A stretch of DNA of 64,000 nt from Cladopsammia gracilis (lineage: Eukaryota; Cnidaria; Anthozoa; Scleractinia; Dendrophylliidae): contig JAJGOT010000442.1 of assembly GCA_022457155.1 (NCBI GenBank), positions 248,001 to 312,000 of the forward strand, written 5' to 3'. Each line of letters starts with the position of its first letter. The stretch's first letter is position 1. Both the position numbers and the translations under genes were made by a program. This document shows, one piece after another, positions 34,373 through 45,353 of the stretch. The notes below the pieces were generated by a model, which saw only the letters and a program-made list of their open reading frames with translations, searched no databases and was not told the DNA's origin.

Positions 34373-35110
34373 TAACCTTAAAAGTGTTGTATAATAGTTT
34401 AATTTATCCATACCTCCATTATGGTAATATTGTCTGGGCAAATACTTATCCTACAAGGCTGGAGAAAATATTTAAATTACAAAAGAAGGTGCTAAGAATT
34501 ATAACCTTGTCATCGTATACGGCACCATCTCTCCCACTTATTAAGAAATTAAGTCTTTTAAACATTTACCAAATTAATGATCTTTTAATAGGCTCTTTCA
34601 GCTTTAGTCTTAACAGAAAAGTAAATCTTCAATGATTTTTTGTATAGAAAACAAACAATTCATGATTACAATACTAGAAATTCAAACAATCTACACAAAA
34701 TGTTTAACAGAACAAATTATAGTATTTACTCAACAAGACTAATATGACATTTGGAATACAATTCCTCTACCATTAAGCATTCTGTATCTTTAAGTACTTT
34801 TAAAAGAAAAATGAGACAGTTTCTGTTGTCGTAGTGTTGTCGTATAAATTCCATTACAATCTCCTACTACTTATTCAATGATAAATTCTAAGTGCAATAA
34901 CTTCAAAGAACTCACTTCTATAAGTATACTGTATGTAACAAATACCTGAAACCAATTATTTATCTATAGTTTAATTTAAGTTTATTTCAAGGGAGACTAC
35001 TTGTAAAAGCTCGCAAGGGTTTATATAGTCTTCCTCCCAATTAGTTTTTAAAATATTATTCTACTATAAATTGATCGATAATTTATATCAAGGAAAATAA
35101 ACATTGCATT
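34373..35110 (+). mobile_element. LINE (Jockey/CR1-like), C-terminal part and 3' tail
   Basis: Continues with LKVLYNSLIYPYLHYGNIVW, TRLEKIFKLQKKVLRIIT, then a frameshifted HDYNTRNSNNLH-type end and an AT-rich tail. Decayed, not active. Confidence 0.8.
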
Positions 35111-35794
35111 AAATTACAGTTCTCTCATGTCACACAATGCATTCGCTCTCCCCACTTTTACTCTCATCACTTTCAAAAATTAATGTAAACAAAAACAACC
35201 GATCCACTGATTCGTTTTTAAATCTTGTTGTTATCATCTATCCGTCTTCTCTAAACGAGACTAAACAATTTGTTTATTTCAGTTGCAGGTAAATAAACGG
35301 TGTACCATGGTATTATAAGCGCCTAAAATAGGTCACAACTGGAATCCACGAGGGGACTAAAAAAACGGGTGGAAAAGCGTTCTTCAATCGGTTTAATCAG
35401 TGGAATACTTTGGTTTATTGGCTGTAAGTTAAGGTTGTTTATGTAATAAGAGTAAAATAACGAAACGTTGAAATAAAGCAAACGTTATGAATTAATTGGG
35501 TAACAAGTGGTTGTCGTTTCTGCCGTATATTTAGTCTTGTATTAAACCTTTCAGGGTCGATAAACTAAATCCACTTAATGTATACTTAAATGACTTTTTC
35601 AGCAATCTGTGAATGCAATAATGACATATAGCGTGCTATAACACAAATTTCAGTTAAATGTTTTTGACGTTGTAAAAATAAACAGTTAAGCTGATGTTAA
35701 TGTCAAAATGTAATTTGTATTTTTGTCAACTCTACCACTTCACAACAACTCCCTTCTTAATGTGTTCGTACGTTACACATTGAATGTCAGGGTA
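35111..35794. other. AT-rich spacer, no gene recognised
   Basis: No exon-like border or repeat element identified. Confidence 0.5.
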
Positions 35795-35965
35795 TAATAT
35801 ATGGAGGGAAAACAATCGAAAAAGCCATTAGTAGAAAAACCCTCGGAGCAGGAACGAGAACCAAAAGCAAATTCATTCTATATTCATCAACTCCCGGATT
35901 TGAACCCGGGAAACATTGCTGGGAGGTGAGTGGTCCGCTCGACACTGCTCCATCCCTCGACGATG
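35795..35965 (-). mobile_element. tRNA-derived SINE
   Basis: On the minus strand a tRNA-like head with B box CCCGGGTTCAAATCCGGGAG is followed by a body containing TTGGTTCTCGTTCCTGCTCC, GAGGGTTTTTC. This body is characteristic of coral SINEs as I recall them. A diverged A-box region (GATGGAGCAGTG) precedes it. Confidence 0.65.
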
Positions 35966-36129
35966 CTTTCTTTGGAGGAATTTCGGTTCCTGAATCTACG
36001 TCATATCGGGCACTCGCCCCAGATCCCATCGCGGATTTCACCGAATCCAAACATTTCAAGTTTTCAGAGATACACTCCAGAAACAAGCACATTCATTTAG
36101 GCGAATAAAAAAAGTAGGGGTTAGGTGCA

Positions 36130-36546
36130 CTTTAATTAACAATTATTGGATGAGGTTGAGCATGATAGCGATAATTATCAAGGCCAAAGTTTGTGTTATC
36201 TACCGAAGCCGAAGGTTGAGGCGGATAACACAAACTGAGGCCTTGATAATTATCGCTATCATGCGAAAACCGAATCCAATAATTGTTTTATTATGCATAT
36301 TCCTGAGCTGCACTTGTAAAGACAAGAGCGCGCACAAAAAAGAGATCAATGCACAGCAGTCAACTTGTAAGTAAACAACTTACGTCACTTCTGCATGCAT
36401 AAAACTATTGTCTGTAGGTATGACGTAACTTCCGCATGCATAAAATTATTGTCTGTAGGTATGACGTAACAGAAACAGCAAGCAATAATTAGCTGCGTGC
36501 TTATAGCCAATCAAAATCGAGCTAGTGACACCAATGTATAATAATA
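36130..36546. mobile_element. MITE-like repeat, CAATTATTGGATGAGGTTGA family, full copy
   Basis: Has both inverted arms (GATAGCGATAATTATCAAGG and GGCCTTGATAATTATCGC) around a central GCCGAAGCCGAAGG-type palindrome. Its right end coincides with the left limit of segmental duplication copy 2. Confidence 0.8.
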
Positions 36547-36943
36547 CCATGTACGTTCACCCTTGCATGTCTTTATAAACACACCGTCATAAAATGAAGT
36601 TGTTTTAACCTGCACGGAATTCAAAACAAAGGTTCGCGTTAACCAACACTTGTTTGTAATAATCAGCAGAAAAGGAAAAAAGTTAAAGTATATCCTTGCC
36701 TTCAGGTGGCTTCAACAGTTTTTATTTAACAGAAAGGGTTAGTTAGCCAATCAACCCTGGTCACGTGCATTCCCAACATAAGCAAGAAATTGATTTAACT
36801 TCATGCCCAGGCTCTTCTCAGAATTTAAAGGGACGGTGTCCCGGCTGATGATCGTGTTTTCATGATTATGGCCAGGAACTTGCTTTATTATTTTTAAATA
36901 GGAAGAAAAGATCAAAGCAAAGAAATATTAGCTAAAGAATCAA

Positions 36944-37489
36944 CTTATGAAACTTCAAAAACGTGGGGCGCGTTTAATCCTTAAAAGAAAAGTTAGTGAA
37001 AGTAGTTCTGAAAGTTTATTTAATGAGATTGGTTGGATTCCTTTAACTGAAAGGTGGGCTTTTCATAAATGTTTAACTGTTTTTCGTTGCCTTAATGGTT
37101 TCTGTCCATCTTACTTACTGAAATTATTTTGTCTTAATTCTGAAGTACATAATTATAACACTAGAAGATGTTCTGATATCCATTTGTGTAAAATATCCTC
37201 TAAATCTGGACATAGAAGTTTTTCGTTTTCAGCTGCCAAACTTTTTAATGATTTAAATGATAGTGTAAAATGTTCGAAATCTTTGAGAAGTTTTGTTACG
37301 AATTATTGGTTACATTACGGTTAGGCTTTAGAGTGTATTGGGTTTTTAGGATTTATATTGATCATATAATTACTTATGTATATTTTAGATTTTATTATTT
37401 CGTATTATTAATTAACTTTTAGTATTATATTATTAGGCACAGCTTCAGTGTAAATAAGTGTAAACTTTGTGAATTCTGTGTGAAATAAA

Positions 37490-37543
<54 letters not shown>
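36944..37543 (+). mobile_element. 600-base LINE 3' end with (TTA)n tail
   Basis: Encodes 125 residues of a LINE C-terminus (KLQKRGARLILKRKV, ESLFNEIGWIPLTERWAFHK, VFRCLNGFCPSYL, VHNYNTRRCSDIHL, GHRSFSFSAAKLFNDL), a stop, a short 3' UTR with AATAAA and a (TTA)n tail. The empty site AGAATCAAAGTAACG is present at 20397-20411. The open frame is unbroken, so the insertion is young. Strongly 5'-truncated. Confidence 0.9.
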
Positions 37544-37545
<2 letters not shown>

Positions 37546-37753
37546 AGTAACGGCTAAAAGAGGGATAATTCTGTAAGAATGGCAAATTCGATTTCTTGAC
37601 CGCCTGTCACGCTGAAATCAAATTTGATGAACTTTATATATTAATCCACTTCCATCCTTGTAATCCTGCACTTTATCTCCAAACTACTGCTTCTGTTTTG
37701 CTTTATAGACTCTTTTTATCCAATTTAGCTGTATATTTTGTGGCATTTGGCGA

Positions 37754-38041
37754 TAGAGCGGTTTTCAATTGAGTATCGAAAGTAATTTCGTGATTGCTTT
37801 GGTTGTGCATTGCTACGCTTTGTGATTGGCTAAAAAATCTCGCGCCACTTTATTAACCAATCAGAGGTAACACCAAAACCAATCGTGACTTGCTCGCACG
37901 CGTTTTCCCGCGCTTGGCGCCGCCGACAAGTAATTGCTTCGAGCTCTGATTGGTTCATCGAATTGTCTGCGAGTTCTGTGATTGGTCAGAGTAATTATTT
38001 TGGTTTTGGTTTTACAACACTCGATTGAAAACCGCTCTATA
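37754..38041. mobile_element. chimeric MITE, TAGAGCGGTTTTCAATTGAG family
   Basis: 5' half matches the element at 20626 (GTAATTTCGTGATTGC, TTTATTAACCAATCAGAGG). 3' half matches the one at 21179 (GCCGCCGACAAGTAATTGCT). The switch falls in an identical stretch around CCAATCGTGACTTGCTCGCA. Confidence 0.8.
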
Positions 38042-38819
38042 ACGTGGAAATATTAGCGAAGTGGATTTTGTTATTTGGGCGGAACAGTGTCGCTTCAAAT
38101 GGAGAAAGAGAAAACCACGTGATACCACGTTAAATAAAAGTAGATCACCTGACCTTATTGCCTAAAACTCCGAGCTTTCGGGATTTTAAGTCGCCAGCTC
38201 TTACTGTGAACTTTCTCAGTTTCCAATTGAGATGAAAAAGATCACCGTGTAATCGCTTATTTAGCGCGTACTTCTTAATTTTACGCGCTTACTCGACGTT
38301 TACACGGTAATGAGAGATCACGATCACGAGTGAAAAATTAATATGGTTTTTCTGTTAATTAACATCCGCAAAATAAAGAAACTGTATTAATTAATTTTTT
38401 GGGCGGAGACAATCGTGGTCTCCTAGCCTCAGGATAGTTGATTTTCGCTCGCTCATTCATTCACTGAGTGAAAAGAGAAACTAATTTTGATATGCAATTC
38501 TGTGAGTTGAATGCCAGAGTACAAATACTAAGTGCTGTAGTAATAAACTTTGGCTCAAGCCAACGCAGCATTTCACTTAAATTTGACATTCATTCAACGT
38601 TACCAGCAATTTTCGAACCATACTTCAGCGTTTATAAACCGAGCAGAATAGAATCAATGGAATTAAACAGCATATTACACAGCTGCGGAACTTAGTCCGT
38701 GTAAGGCTACATTTTGAGAAACTGAAAGAAATTTGCAGCTACTTTTACTCGTCAATATTTATTTTTAATCCTAAATTTTTAACAGGAAATAATGAATGTA
38801 TAAACTTATGAACTACATG

Positions 38820-38965
38820 ACAATAAGGTGAAACACGCCTGTGGGCGGAACCAAATCTGAAAATAAATATATTAGTCTCACGAGATAGTTCACTTGATCT
38901 ACTGTACTCATTTAATCGATATTCATCACTTCATTTCTGGTGTGTGTAGCACGCGTATATCCACC
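38820..38965 (+). promoter_or_regulatory. shared upstream block of locus C
   Basis: AGGTGAAACACGCCTGTGGG, CGGAACCA, a weak TATA-like AATAAATATATTAG about 95 bases before ATG, then CTGGTGTGTGTAGCACGC and CCACC before ATG. Conserved with loci A and B. Confidence 0.4.
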
Positions 38966-39020
38966 ATGTTCGCAATTTACTTCTGTCTCCTGCTAACTGC
39001 GGTTGAATTGAAAGCGCAAG
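38966..39020 (+). CDS. locus C exon 1: signal peptide of secreted LamG protein
   Basis: MFAIYFCLLLTAVELKAQ plus one base, donor CAAG|GTAGGG, phase 1. The N-terminal methionine, hydrophobic core (FAIYFCLLLTA) and polar end fit a cleavable signal peptide. Joined to 43747-44373 and 45270-45277 it gives a compact secreted protein of about 229 residues containing a single LamG domain. Intron 1 is 4.7 kb and full of repeats and insertions, none of which touches an exon. Confidence 0.75.
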
Positions 39021-39057
39021 GTAGGGAAAATTGTTTCTACGTCGTTATAAACTATCG

Positions 39058-39560
39058 TAAGTGCTGCTCAGTAGCATTTATTTGAATGGACATAGACAGA
39101 ATTTCCTCCACGGACTCAGAAGTTAGAACCACCTTGTACAGCATAATAAACAGTACCACAGGAAAGTACTGCTCAATAGCTTTCATTTACAGTTTCATTT
39201 GAATGGTCACACTTTAGGATTTTATCCACAGACTCAATAGATAGACCACCTTGTACTGACAGCATAATAAACAGTACCATAGGAAAGTACTGCTCAATAG
39301 CTTTCATTTGAATGGTCACACTTTAAGATTTTATCCACAGACTCAATAGTTAGACCACCTTGTACTGATAACATAATAAACAGTACCACAGGAAAGTACT
39401 GCTCAATAGCTTTCATTTGAATGGTCACACTTTAGGATTTTATCCACAGACTCAATAGTTAGACCACTTTGTACAGCATAATAAACAGTACCATAGGAAA
39501 GTATTGCTCAGTAGCTGTTATTTATATGTCCACAGTTAGGATTTCATCCACAGACCCAAA
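39058..39560 (+). repeat. 106-bp repeat, about 4-5 copies, intron 1 of locus C
   Basis: Starts about 40 bases after the donor, same orientation as in A and B. Three copies share CTCAATAG(T/A)TAGACCACC, indicating local homogenisation. Confidence 0.9.
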
Positions 39561-40460
39561 AGTCATTAGGGATTCATCTGCAGACTGAAAAACTAGAACA
39601 CTTTTCATGTCTTTACATGATAATTTACTCTAAGAGGGAAAGAGTGAAGAAAAAAAGGATTTTAGAACGAAACTGTAGTTCTAATTGTTAGCAATATGCA
39701 TTTTCAACATGTGTCTTAATTCCCACGCTAATTATCTATTATTATAATAATAATAATAATGATAATGTGACGTTTTGTACTTAATTACACAAAAGTAAAT
39801 TATTTGAAAAGCTGGTTAAATTCTACATTGAAAATGAAATCATTGCTCACGTTCCGAATTGGACGATAGGGAGCTTAAGCAACCACGACGGAAATGATAT
39901 AATGAACGAAAACAATGCCTCTGTACGTGCGTTTTACATTTTGTTACATTTCTTTGCCGTTCCCTACAAAACAACAACGTCAAATGATCAAATTATAGGT
40001 TTTGTAGAGAACGTGAACACACAACGGTTAATTTTCCTTTCTCCATTTGGACTGGAAAGCCATCCCTTCAAATTCAGCTCCTGGACAATCCAGAACATAA
40101 GACAAACTAAACAAATTAGAACAACTACAAATTAGTTTAAGCAATGCTCCACATAAGAACTATAGTAAACTTCATTGTTCTGCAGCATTGGCTCTTTCCC
40201 ACATAGAATATCTTTTGTTTCAAGAATAGAGGAGGAGCTGATGGTTCATAATTATATTTCATTATAAAATGGATAAAGAAAATCCATTTGCGTCAAATAA
40301 ATTTTAGGAAACGTTCGTGCTTAACCAATCAGAATTGCAGAAGACAATAGCTAATAATTTTGCTTCTTTGATGAAGTTCCCCAAATACAATATCTTTTAA
40401 AACTTGCATGTTGTGCGATTGGGTCTCAAATTACTTGAAACCTTAAAAAAATTAGACTTA

Positions 40461-41147
40461 AGGCGCTGTTACACGATGCAATTTTTTCTGCAACTTGTCT
40501 CGCAACGGCGTTGCGAAACAAGTTGCACGGACAATTGCAGTTGCGTGAGAGAGATGTTACACGCTGCAATTGTTTTTGCAACTTGATGTGTTTGTCTCTT
40601 TCGCGCCGTTGTTTTGGCGCCACTTTTGAATGCTTCAAACAAAAATGGCGGCCAGAAAACAGATCATTCAGGTTCTTTTACTTGCTAACATGTTATTAGA
40701 TGAAGATGAACCAATTCAAAAGCGAAATCGGGTTAGAAAGTGATAGGTCGGAGCGAAGAGAAGGGCGCTTATCACATGCTTGTCAAGGAACTCTCTATCG
40801 AGTGTCCGAGGAGTGTCCGCCATCTTAGAGACCAGGTTATGTTATCAAGGCGCATGTGCATAAACAGCCAGAGGGGGATTGTGGGAGATAAATTCTAAAA
40901 AAATTGGGAAACAAGTTGCAAAAGGGGTGTTACACACCGCAACACCGTGCAACGCCGAGACAAGTTGCATGAAACCGTTGCGGAAAGTAGAATCAAGTTC
41001 TACTTTTTGCAACGGTTTCAGCAACTTGTCTCGCAACGATTTCGCGTGTTGCGGAGTATGTTACACGGTGCAATGGTCCGTGCAACATCTTTCGCAACGC
41101 CGTTGCGAGACAAGTTGCAGAAAAAATTGCACCGTGTAACAGCGCCT
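40461..41147. mobile_element. non-autonomous PIF/Harbinger element, 687 bases, TTA target duplication
   Basis: Ends AGGCGCTGTTACACGATGCA and its complement match over about 55 bases with one difference. TTA at 40458-40460 and 41148-41150 is the 3-base duplication typical of PIF/Harbinger. The empty site CCTTAATGCACC is at 23859. Contains a transposase N-terminal remnant (40645) and an internal palindrome (40927-41066) made of the same subterminal words (CAACTTGTCTCGCAACG). Confidence 0.9.
40645..40838 (+). pseudogene. PIF/Harbinger transposase N-terminal remnant
   Basis: ATG at 40645 opens 32 codons (MAARKQIIQVLLLANMLLDE, DEPIQKRNRVRK) and stops at 40741. A one-base shift continues the match as EEKGAYHMLVKELSIECPRS, VRHL. 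A leucine-rich and acidic start, then a basic R-V-R-K run and the AYHMLVKEL block, are the usual N-terminus of Harbinger transposases. The catalytic part is gone. Confidence 0.65.
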
Positions 41148-41533
41148 TTAATGCACCTTGAACCTTATCTTTTTAGCGGTTTTTGAGTCTAGGTCAATGA
41201 GATCAATAGTAGAAACAATGAAAAAAGTTGACATTCCATCGTGCATTGCCGTTGAGGCACTATCCTTCTTATGCGGATCGTTACTTTAAAAAAGCGCGAA
41301 TCCTTTTTTCAAGTGACGTTTTCCTTGGCGTTGCCGTCGTCGTTGCTAAAGCCTGCCGCACATGCGAGGAAAGAGAAGAGCAAATGAAACAACTTGGCAA
41401 AATTTTGAAGCCTGACAATGATCTATTCAGACGGGGGGAGGAGGAGGGGAAAGCCATTTGGATGGCGCAATTCCCGCGTCATATGACGTCATCACGTCAC
41501 GTGGCCTACCTTAACTTACCCCCCCCCCAATGC

Positions 41534-41657
<124 letters not shown>

Positions 41658-41777
41658 TGGATTTTTGAAAACGATATCGCCCCCCAAGTATGCGTTTGTG
41701 AGCGTTCTTGGCCTTTTTTTGTCCTTCAAAAACTATCTCTAAAACCCACACTATAAAAACTAAACACTGTTGCTATA

Positions 41778-42053
41778 AGTAACTGTATTTGCAAAGACCA
41801 CCGTAACGAGATAGAAGCACCGGATCCTGTAGTAAAGGATCTAATCAGCTATAAAATAATAAAACGATTTGATAAAAAAGCAAGGCTGATAAACGGTACG
41901 ATTACAATTTAAATTTAAATTGTAACGTTTTTTTTGCCTTACGAGTTATTATCTGTAAGACCCTGAAGAAGAAAGGCTGTGCCTTTCGAAATATTGGATT
42001 TTTTACAAATATAGTCGTTTCCGTACCGTTTATCAGCCTTGCTTTTTTATCAA
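41778..42053. mobile_element. 276-base insertion with 12-base target duplication
   Basis: ACTGTTGCTATA stands at both sides (41766-41777, 42054-42065); copy 1 has one (near 24470). The insert contains a 30-base inverted repeat (TTTGATAAAAAAGCAAGGCT, GATAAACGGTAC and its complement at the right end) and a CTGAAGA - stem - GAAA arrangement at 41963-41991. A long target duplication suggests a retroelement, possibly Penelope-like. Confidence 0.7.
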
Positions 42054-42230
42054 ACTGTTGCTATAGTAGTTTCTTTTTTCTCTCGCTCTCGTTCCCTTTC
42101 TCTCTTCTCTCGCTTCTCTGTGATTTTCGGACTGATCGGTGCCTTAAACCCCTTGTTTGGGCTAGTTGTAATGAAATTGCGTAAATTTTCGTTGATCACG
42201 TTTTCAAAAATCCAGGTATAAATATTAATT

Positions 42231-42589
42231 CCTCGCGAAGCGAGGGCCGAAGGTCCGAGCGTAGCGAGGTTAATAAATTTGTCGTGCCTCGGGAGCTAAG
42301 CCGCGCGAATGCGAGCGAAAAATATATTTATATATATATACTTGATGGTGTCCTGCAGTTGCCTGGCAACAATGTGGTACTACTTCATGTAAGCCTATAT
42401 AGGAGCATGGTAAACAAAGATGGCGGACGGTAAACGGTACGCAAACCAAGAAAGGACCTTTTACCAACGTTTTTGGTTGCAAAGAAGACGAAGTGGAATG
42501 GCGAAAAGCCTCATACGCAAATCGAGAGTTTCGACTCGCGGTGCACCCTCCCCCGAGCTTCGCGAGGTTCTGCGAGCAAGTATTTCTAG
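42231..42589. mobile_element. 359-base insertion with CCTCGCGAAGC palindromic ends
   Basis: Absent from copy 1 (junction near 24643). CCTCGCGAAGCGAGG at the left and GCTTCGCGAGG near the right are inverted. A frame from ATG 42420 reads MADGKRYANQERTFYQRFWL, QRRRSGMAKSLIRKSRVSTR and on for 65 residues, basic, unrecognised; it may be a transposase start. Confidence 0.7.
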
Positions 42590-42626
42590 TTTATTATTAA
42601 TTGTCATTTATTTTTAATCCAAACAG

Positions 42627-42700
42627 ATCCTGACTGTCCAGAAGAATCGATAGGTTGGTGCAGAAAAGAAACGTTATGTTTTGTTGCAACGATTTGTTAA
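42627..42700 (+). CDS. candidate short exon, locus C (uncertain)
   Basis: Equivalent of 24680-24753: acceptor TTTTTAATCCAAACAG, phase-1 frame of 24 residues with four cysteines, then TAA. It would compete with the LamG exon as an alternative 3' end. No transcript evidence can be seen in DNA. Confidence 0.25.
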
Positions 42701-43746
42701 TTAATTTTGTACAGTGAAAACCCGACTATCAACTAGCCATCTTAACTGGTTTGACTGTGATCAGTCATTTGAAAATCAAAGGGTCCTATGAGCTAACTCG
42801 TGAATATTAAAGACACGTTTGGACCCTCCCTCTCTTGCGTTTTGCCGACACTCCCTGCGTTCAACTCCCCAACCTCCCCTCACTTCAACGCTGTTTCCTT
42901 TTAAGTAATTTTAGCGGTGTTTTTTTGATGATCTTCGGGAATCTTAAGATATCTCTGGATGGTACTTGGTAATCGTTTAAATTCTTTGGATGATTTTCGT
43001 TAGTCGTCAGAGATCTTGGGGTGTTCATTGACATCTTAAGAAGAGCTCGAATCATACTTTACTTTTGTTTTATCGAAATTAGACTCGATTAGACCGTATA
43101 AGTTTTAAAAGTGTAAAACCATTACAACAATCCTATCGGTTCATCCATCTCTTCTTTCCTCGTGGAAAATGGGGCCATTCATCCTCTCATTTCCAAGCCA
43201 CCCTGTCTTTGGCTGCAACCTCTGCCTCTCTCCAGGTCTTAAAGGTAATTAAATTAAGAAGTGCAACAAAAGAGAGATACCTACAAGGGTCAATAATGAG
43301 AGCGAAGCGAGACTTCGGCTCTCTCTATTTCCAAGTACAAGGGATCATCGATGGATTTACTTCACATGAAGTATGACGAACTTTATTACGTGACAATAAT
43401 AGTCTACTGCGAATTCGAGAATTTTATTGGCTAAATTTTTAATTGTCTATCTGCTTATATACAAACCTCGATCCTAGTCTCCTGGGCCGGATTGTTCAAA
43501 ACACGATTTAGCAAACCCAAGATCAGTTAGCGTCAATTTTGAATCCAATTAATAAATAATGAAGGAAGTTTTTCCAAATTTTTTCTTACTTTCAGTTTCA
43601 ACTTTAACTTGTCTTCACTTCTAGATACAAAGCAAGAGAAATTAAATCGCCAATTCCGTAACAGACTACCTCGAACCTCGCTGGTTAAAAAATCGGAATC
43701 GAAGTCTAATTGAGTGTTCAATCTCTTTTTTTTTATCAAGTTCCAG

Positions 43747-44373
43747 ATCCCGTTGCTTTTTACCCTCTTAATTCCGCGTATGGTACTAAGGAAATCAACA
43801 AACGAGTAGACGAAGGGGTCCCTAGTGGAGTTACTCTGGCCCCAGGACCAGACGGAGCAGCTGACGGCTCTTACGAATTCTCTGGAACTTCAAACAGCTA
43901 CATTGAGTTTCCTAACTACGAAGGGGGACCGTTGGACGTACGTTACTCGATGACAATGCTATGCTGGGTGTACCACAATGGTCAAGATGGACCTCTTTTC
44001 AACTACAAGACTAGTGGAGACTGGGGAGTGCATCTGTGGGTAGGTTCCGGGCAACTGTTTGTCCGCTTCACAAGAAGAGATTATTCGTTTACAGAGGGCT
44101 TGTTAAACACCCATCTAGCGGCTGCATGGAAGTTTGTTGGAGCATCGTACGACCGAGGTTCCGGTGACGCCAAGTTGTGGGTTGATGGAGCCGTAGTTCA
44201 GACGTTGAACATTGGAGCATCTCTGGAACTAGCCACACAGGACCCTATCAGAATGGGAGTGAAGATTGGTGACGGGAGGTACTTCAAAGGCAGGATCGCT
44301 CAGATGCGGGTGTACAACGAAGCTTTGAGTCAGGAGCAAATACAGGCGCTAAAAGAAATTACCTCGGTACCAG
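43747..44373 (+). CDS. locus C LamG exon
   Basis: A 627-base exon, phase 1-1, acceptor TTATCAAGTTCCAG, donor CCAG|GTGAGA. One LamG-type domain of about 209 residues: DPVAFYPLNSAYGTKEINKR, PDGAADGSYEFSG, SNSYIEFPNYEGGPLDVRYS, MTMLCWVYHNGQDGPLFNYK, WKFVGASYDRGSGDAKLWVD, DPIRMGVKIGDGRYFKGRIA, then LSQEQIQALKEI. Two residues shorter than the locus A exons around the loop FTEGLLNTHLAAA. With exon 1 and the last exon this is the cleanest full gene of the family in the window. Secretion is predicted; ligand unknown. Confidence 0.88.
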
Positions 44374-44439
44374 GTGAGAATGTGATTCATCATGTTGAAT
44401 ATGACAAGTAACTTTTGAAAATTCCCACTTGAGAGAAAT

Positions 44440-45000
44440 TGAAAAACAAACAGTACCACAGGAAGGTAATGCTCAGTAGCTTCCAATTGAATGGTCACAC
44501 TTTAGGATTTTATCTACAGACTCAAAAGTTAGAACCACCTTGTACAGCATAATAAACAGTACCATAGGAAAATACTGCTCAATAGCTTTCATTTGAATGG
44601 TCACACTTTAGGATTTCATCCACAGACTTAAAAGTTGGAACCACCTTGTACAGCATAATAAACAGTACCACAGGAAAGTACTGCACAGTAGCTTTCATTT
44701 GAATGGTCACACTTCAGGATTTTATCCAGACTCAAAAGTTAGAACCACCTTGTTCAGCATAATAAACAGTACCACAGGAAAGTACTGCTCAGAAGCTTCC
44801 ATTTGAATGGTCACACCTTAGGATTTCATCCACAGACTCAAAAGTTAGAACCACCTTGCACAGCATAATAAACAGTACCACAGGAAAGTACTGCTCAGTA
44901 GCTTTCATTTGAATGGTCACACTTTAGGATTTCATTCACAGACTCAAAAGTTAGAACCACCTTGTACAGCATAATAACCCCACCACAGGAATTTTAACTG
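44440..45000 (+). repeat. 106-bp repeat array, 5 copies, last intron of locus C
   Basis: Begins about 70 bases after the LamG donor, same orientation as all intron copies in A and B. Units differ at few positions. Confidence 0.93.
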
Positions 45001-45269
45001 GTTGTTCCATTGTCGTGTCCTTACTTCCGCCAGAAAATCCCCCCACTACCCCCACCCCCCTCCCTCCCCACAACTCCCCGGTATAAACAATTATTACGGC
45101 AAATACTTCTCTGAGCCACTTTGGTGTATAACTAAACTGCTACACTGTAGAAACACGAAAAAACACTGCAGAGCAATACCCTACTTTTCCTACGGTTTTC
45201 CTACCGCACAGTACCTAGTAACCAGACAAGTATTAATTAGCTTCTTTTTTCTTCTGCTTGTGTTCACAG

Positions 45270-45277
45270 CGTCGTGA
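45270..45277 (+). CDS. locus C last exon, coding part (stop)
   Basis: Acceptor TTGTGTTCACAG, then CGTCGTGA: in phase 1 alanine, serine, stop. Same exon as 16528 in locus A, with one inserted codon. Confidence 0.65.
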
Positions 45278-45347
45278 GCCGGAAGTGAAGGCCATGAAGT
45301 CTTATGAAAGTTGCTCGGTGATACGCCGTTCTTCTTTGCTTCACTTA

Positions 45348-45353
45348 AATAAA
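45348..45353 (+). terminator. poly(A) signal AATAAA, locus C
   Basis: 71 bases after the stop; homologous block in locus A. Confidence 0.65.

Noticed and set aside
39902..40135. 77-residue frame in intron 1 of locus C
   Set aside because: The equivalent frame in locus B (near 23290) is broken by an early stop despite high DNA similarity, so it shows no coding constraint.
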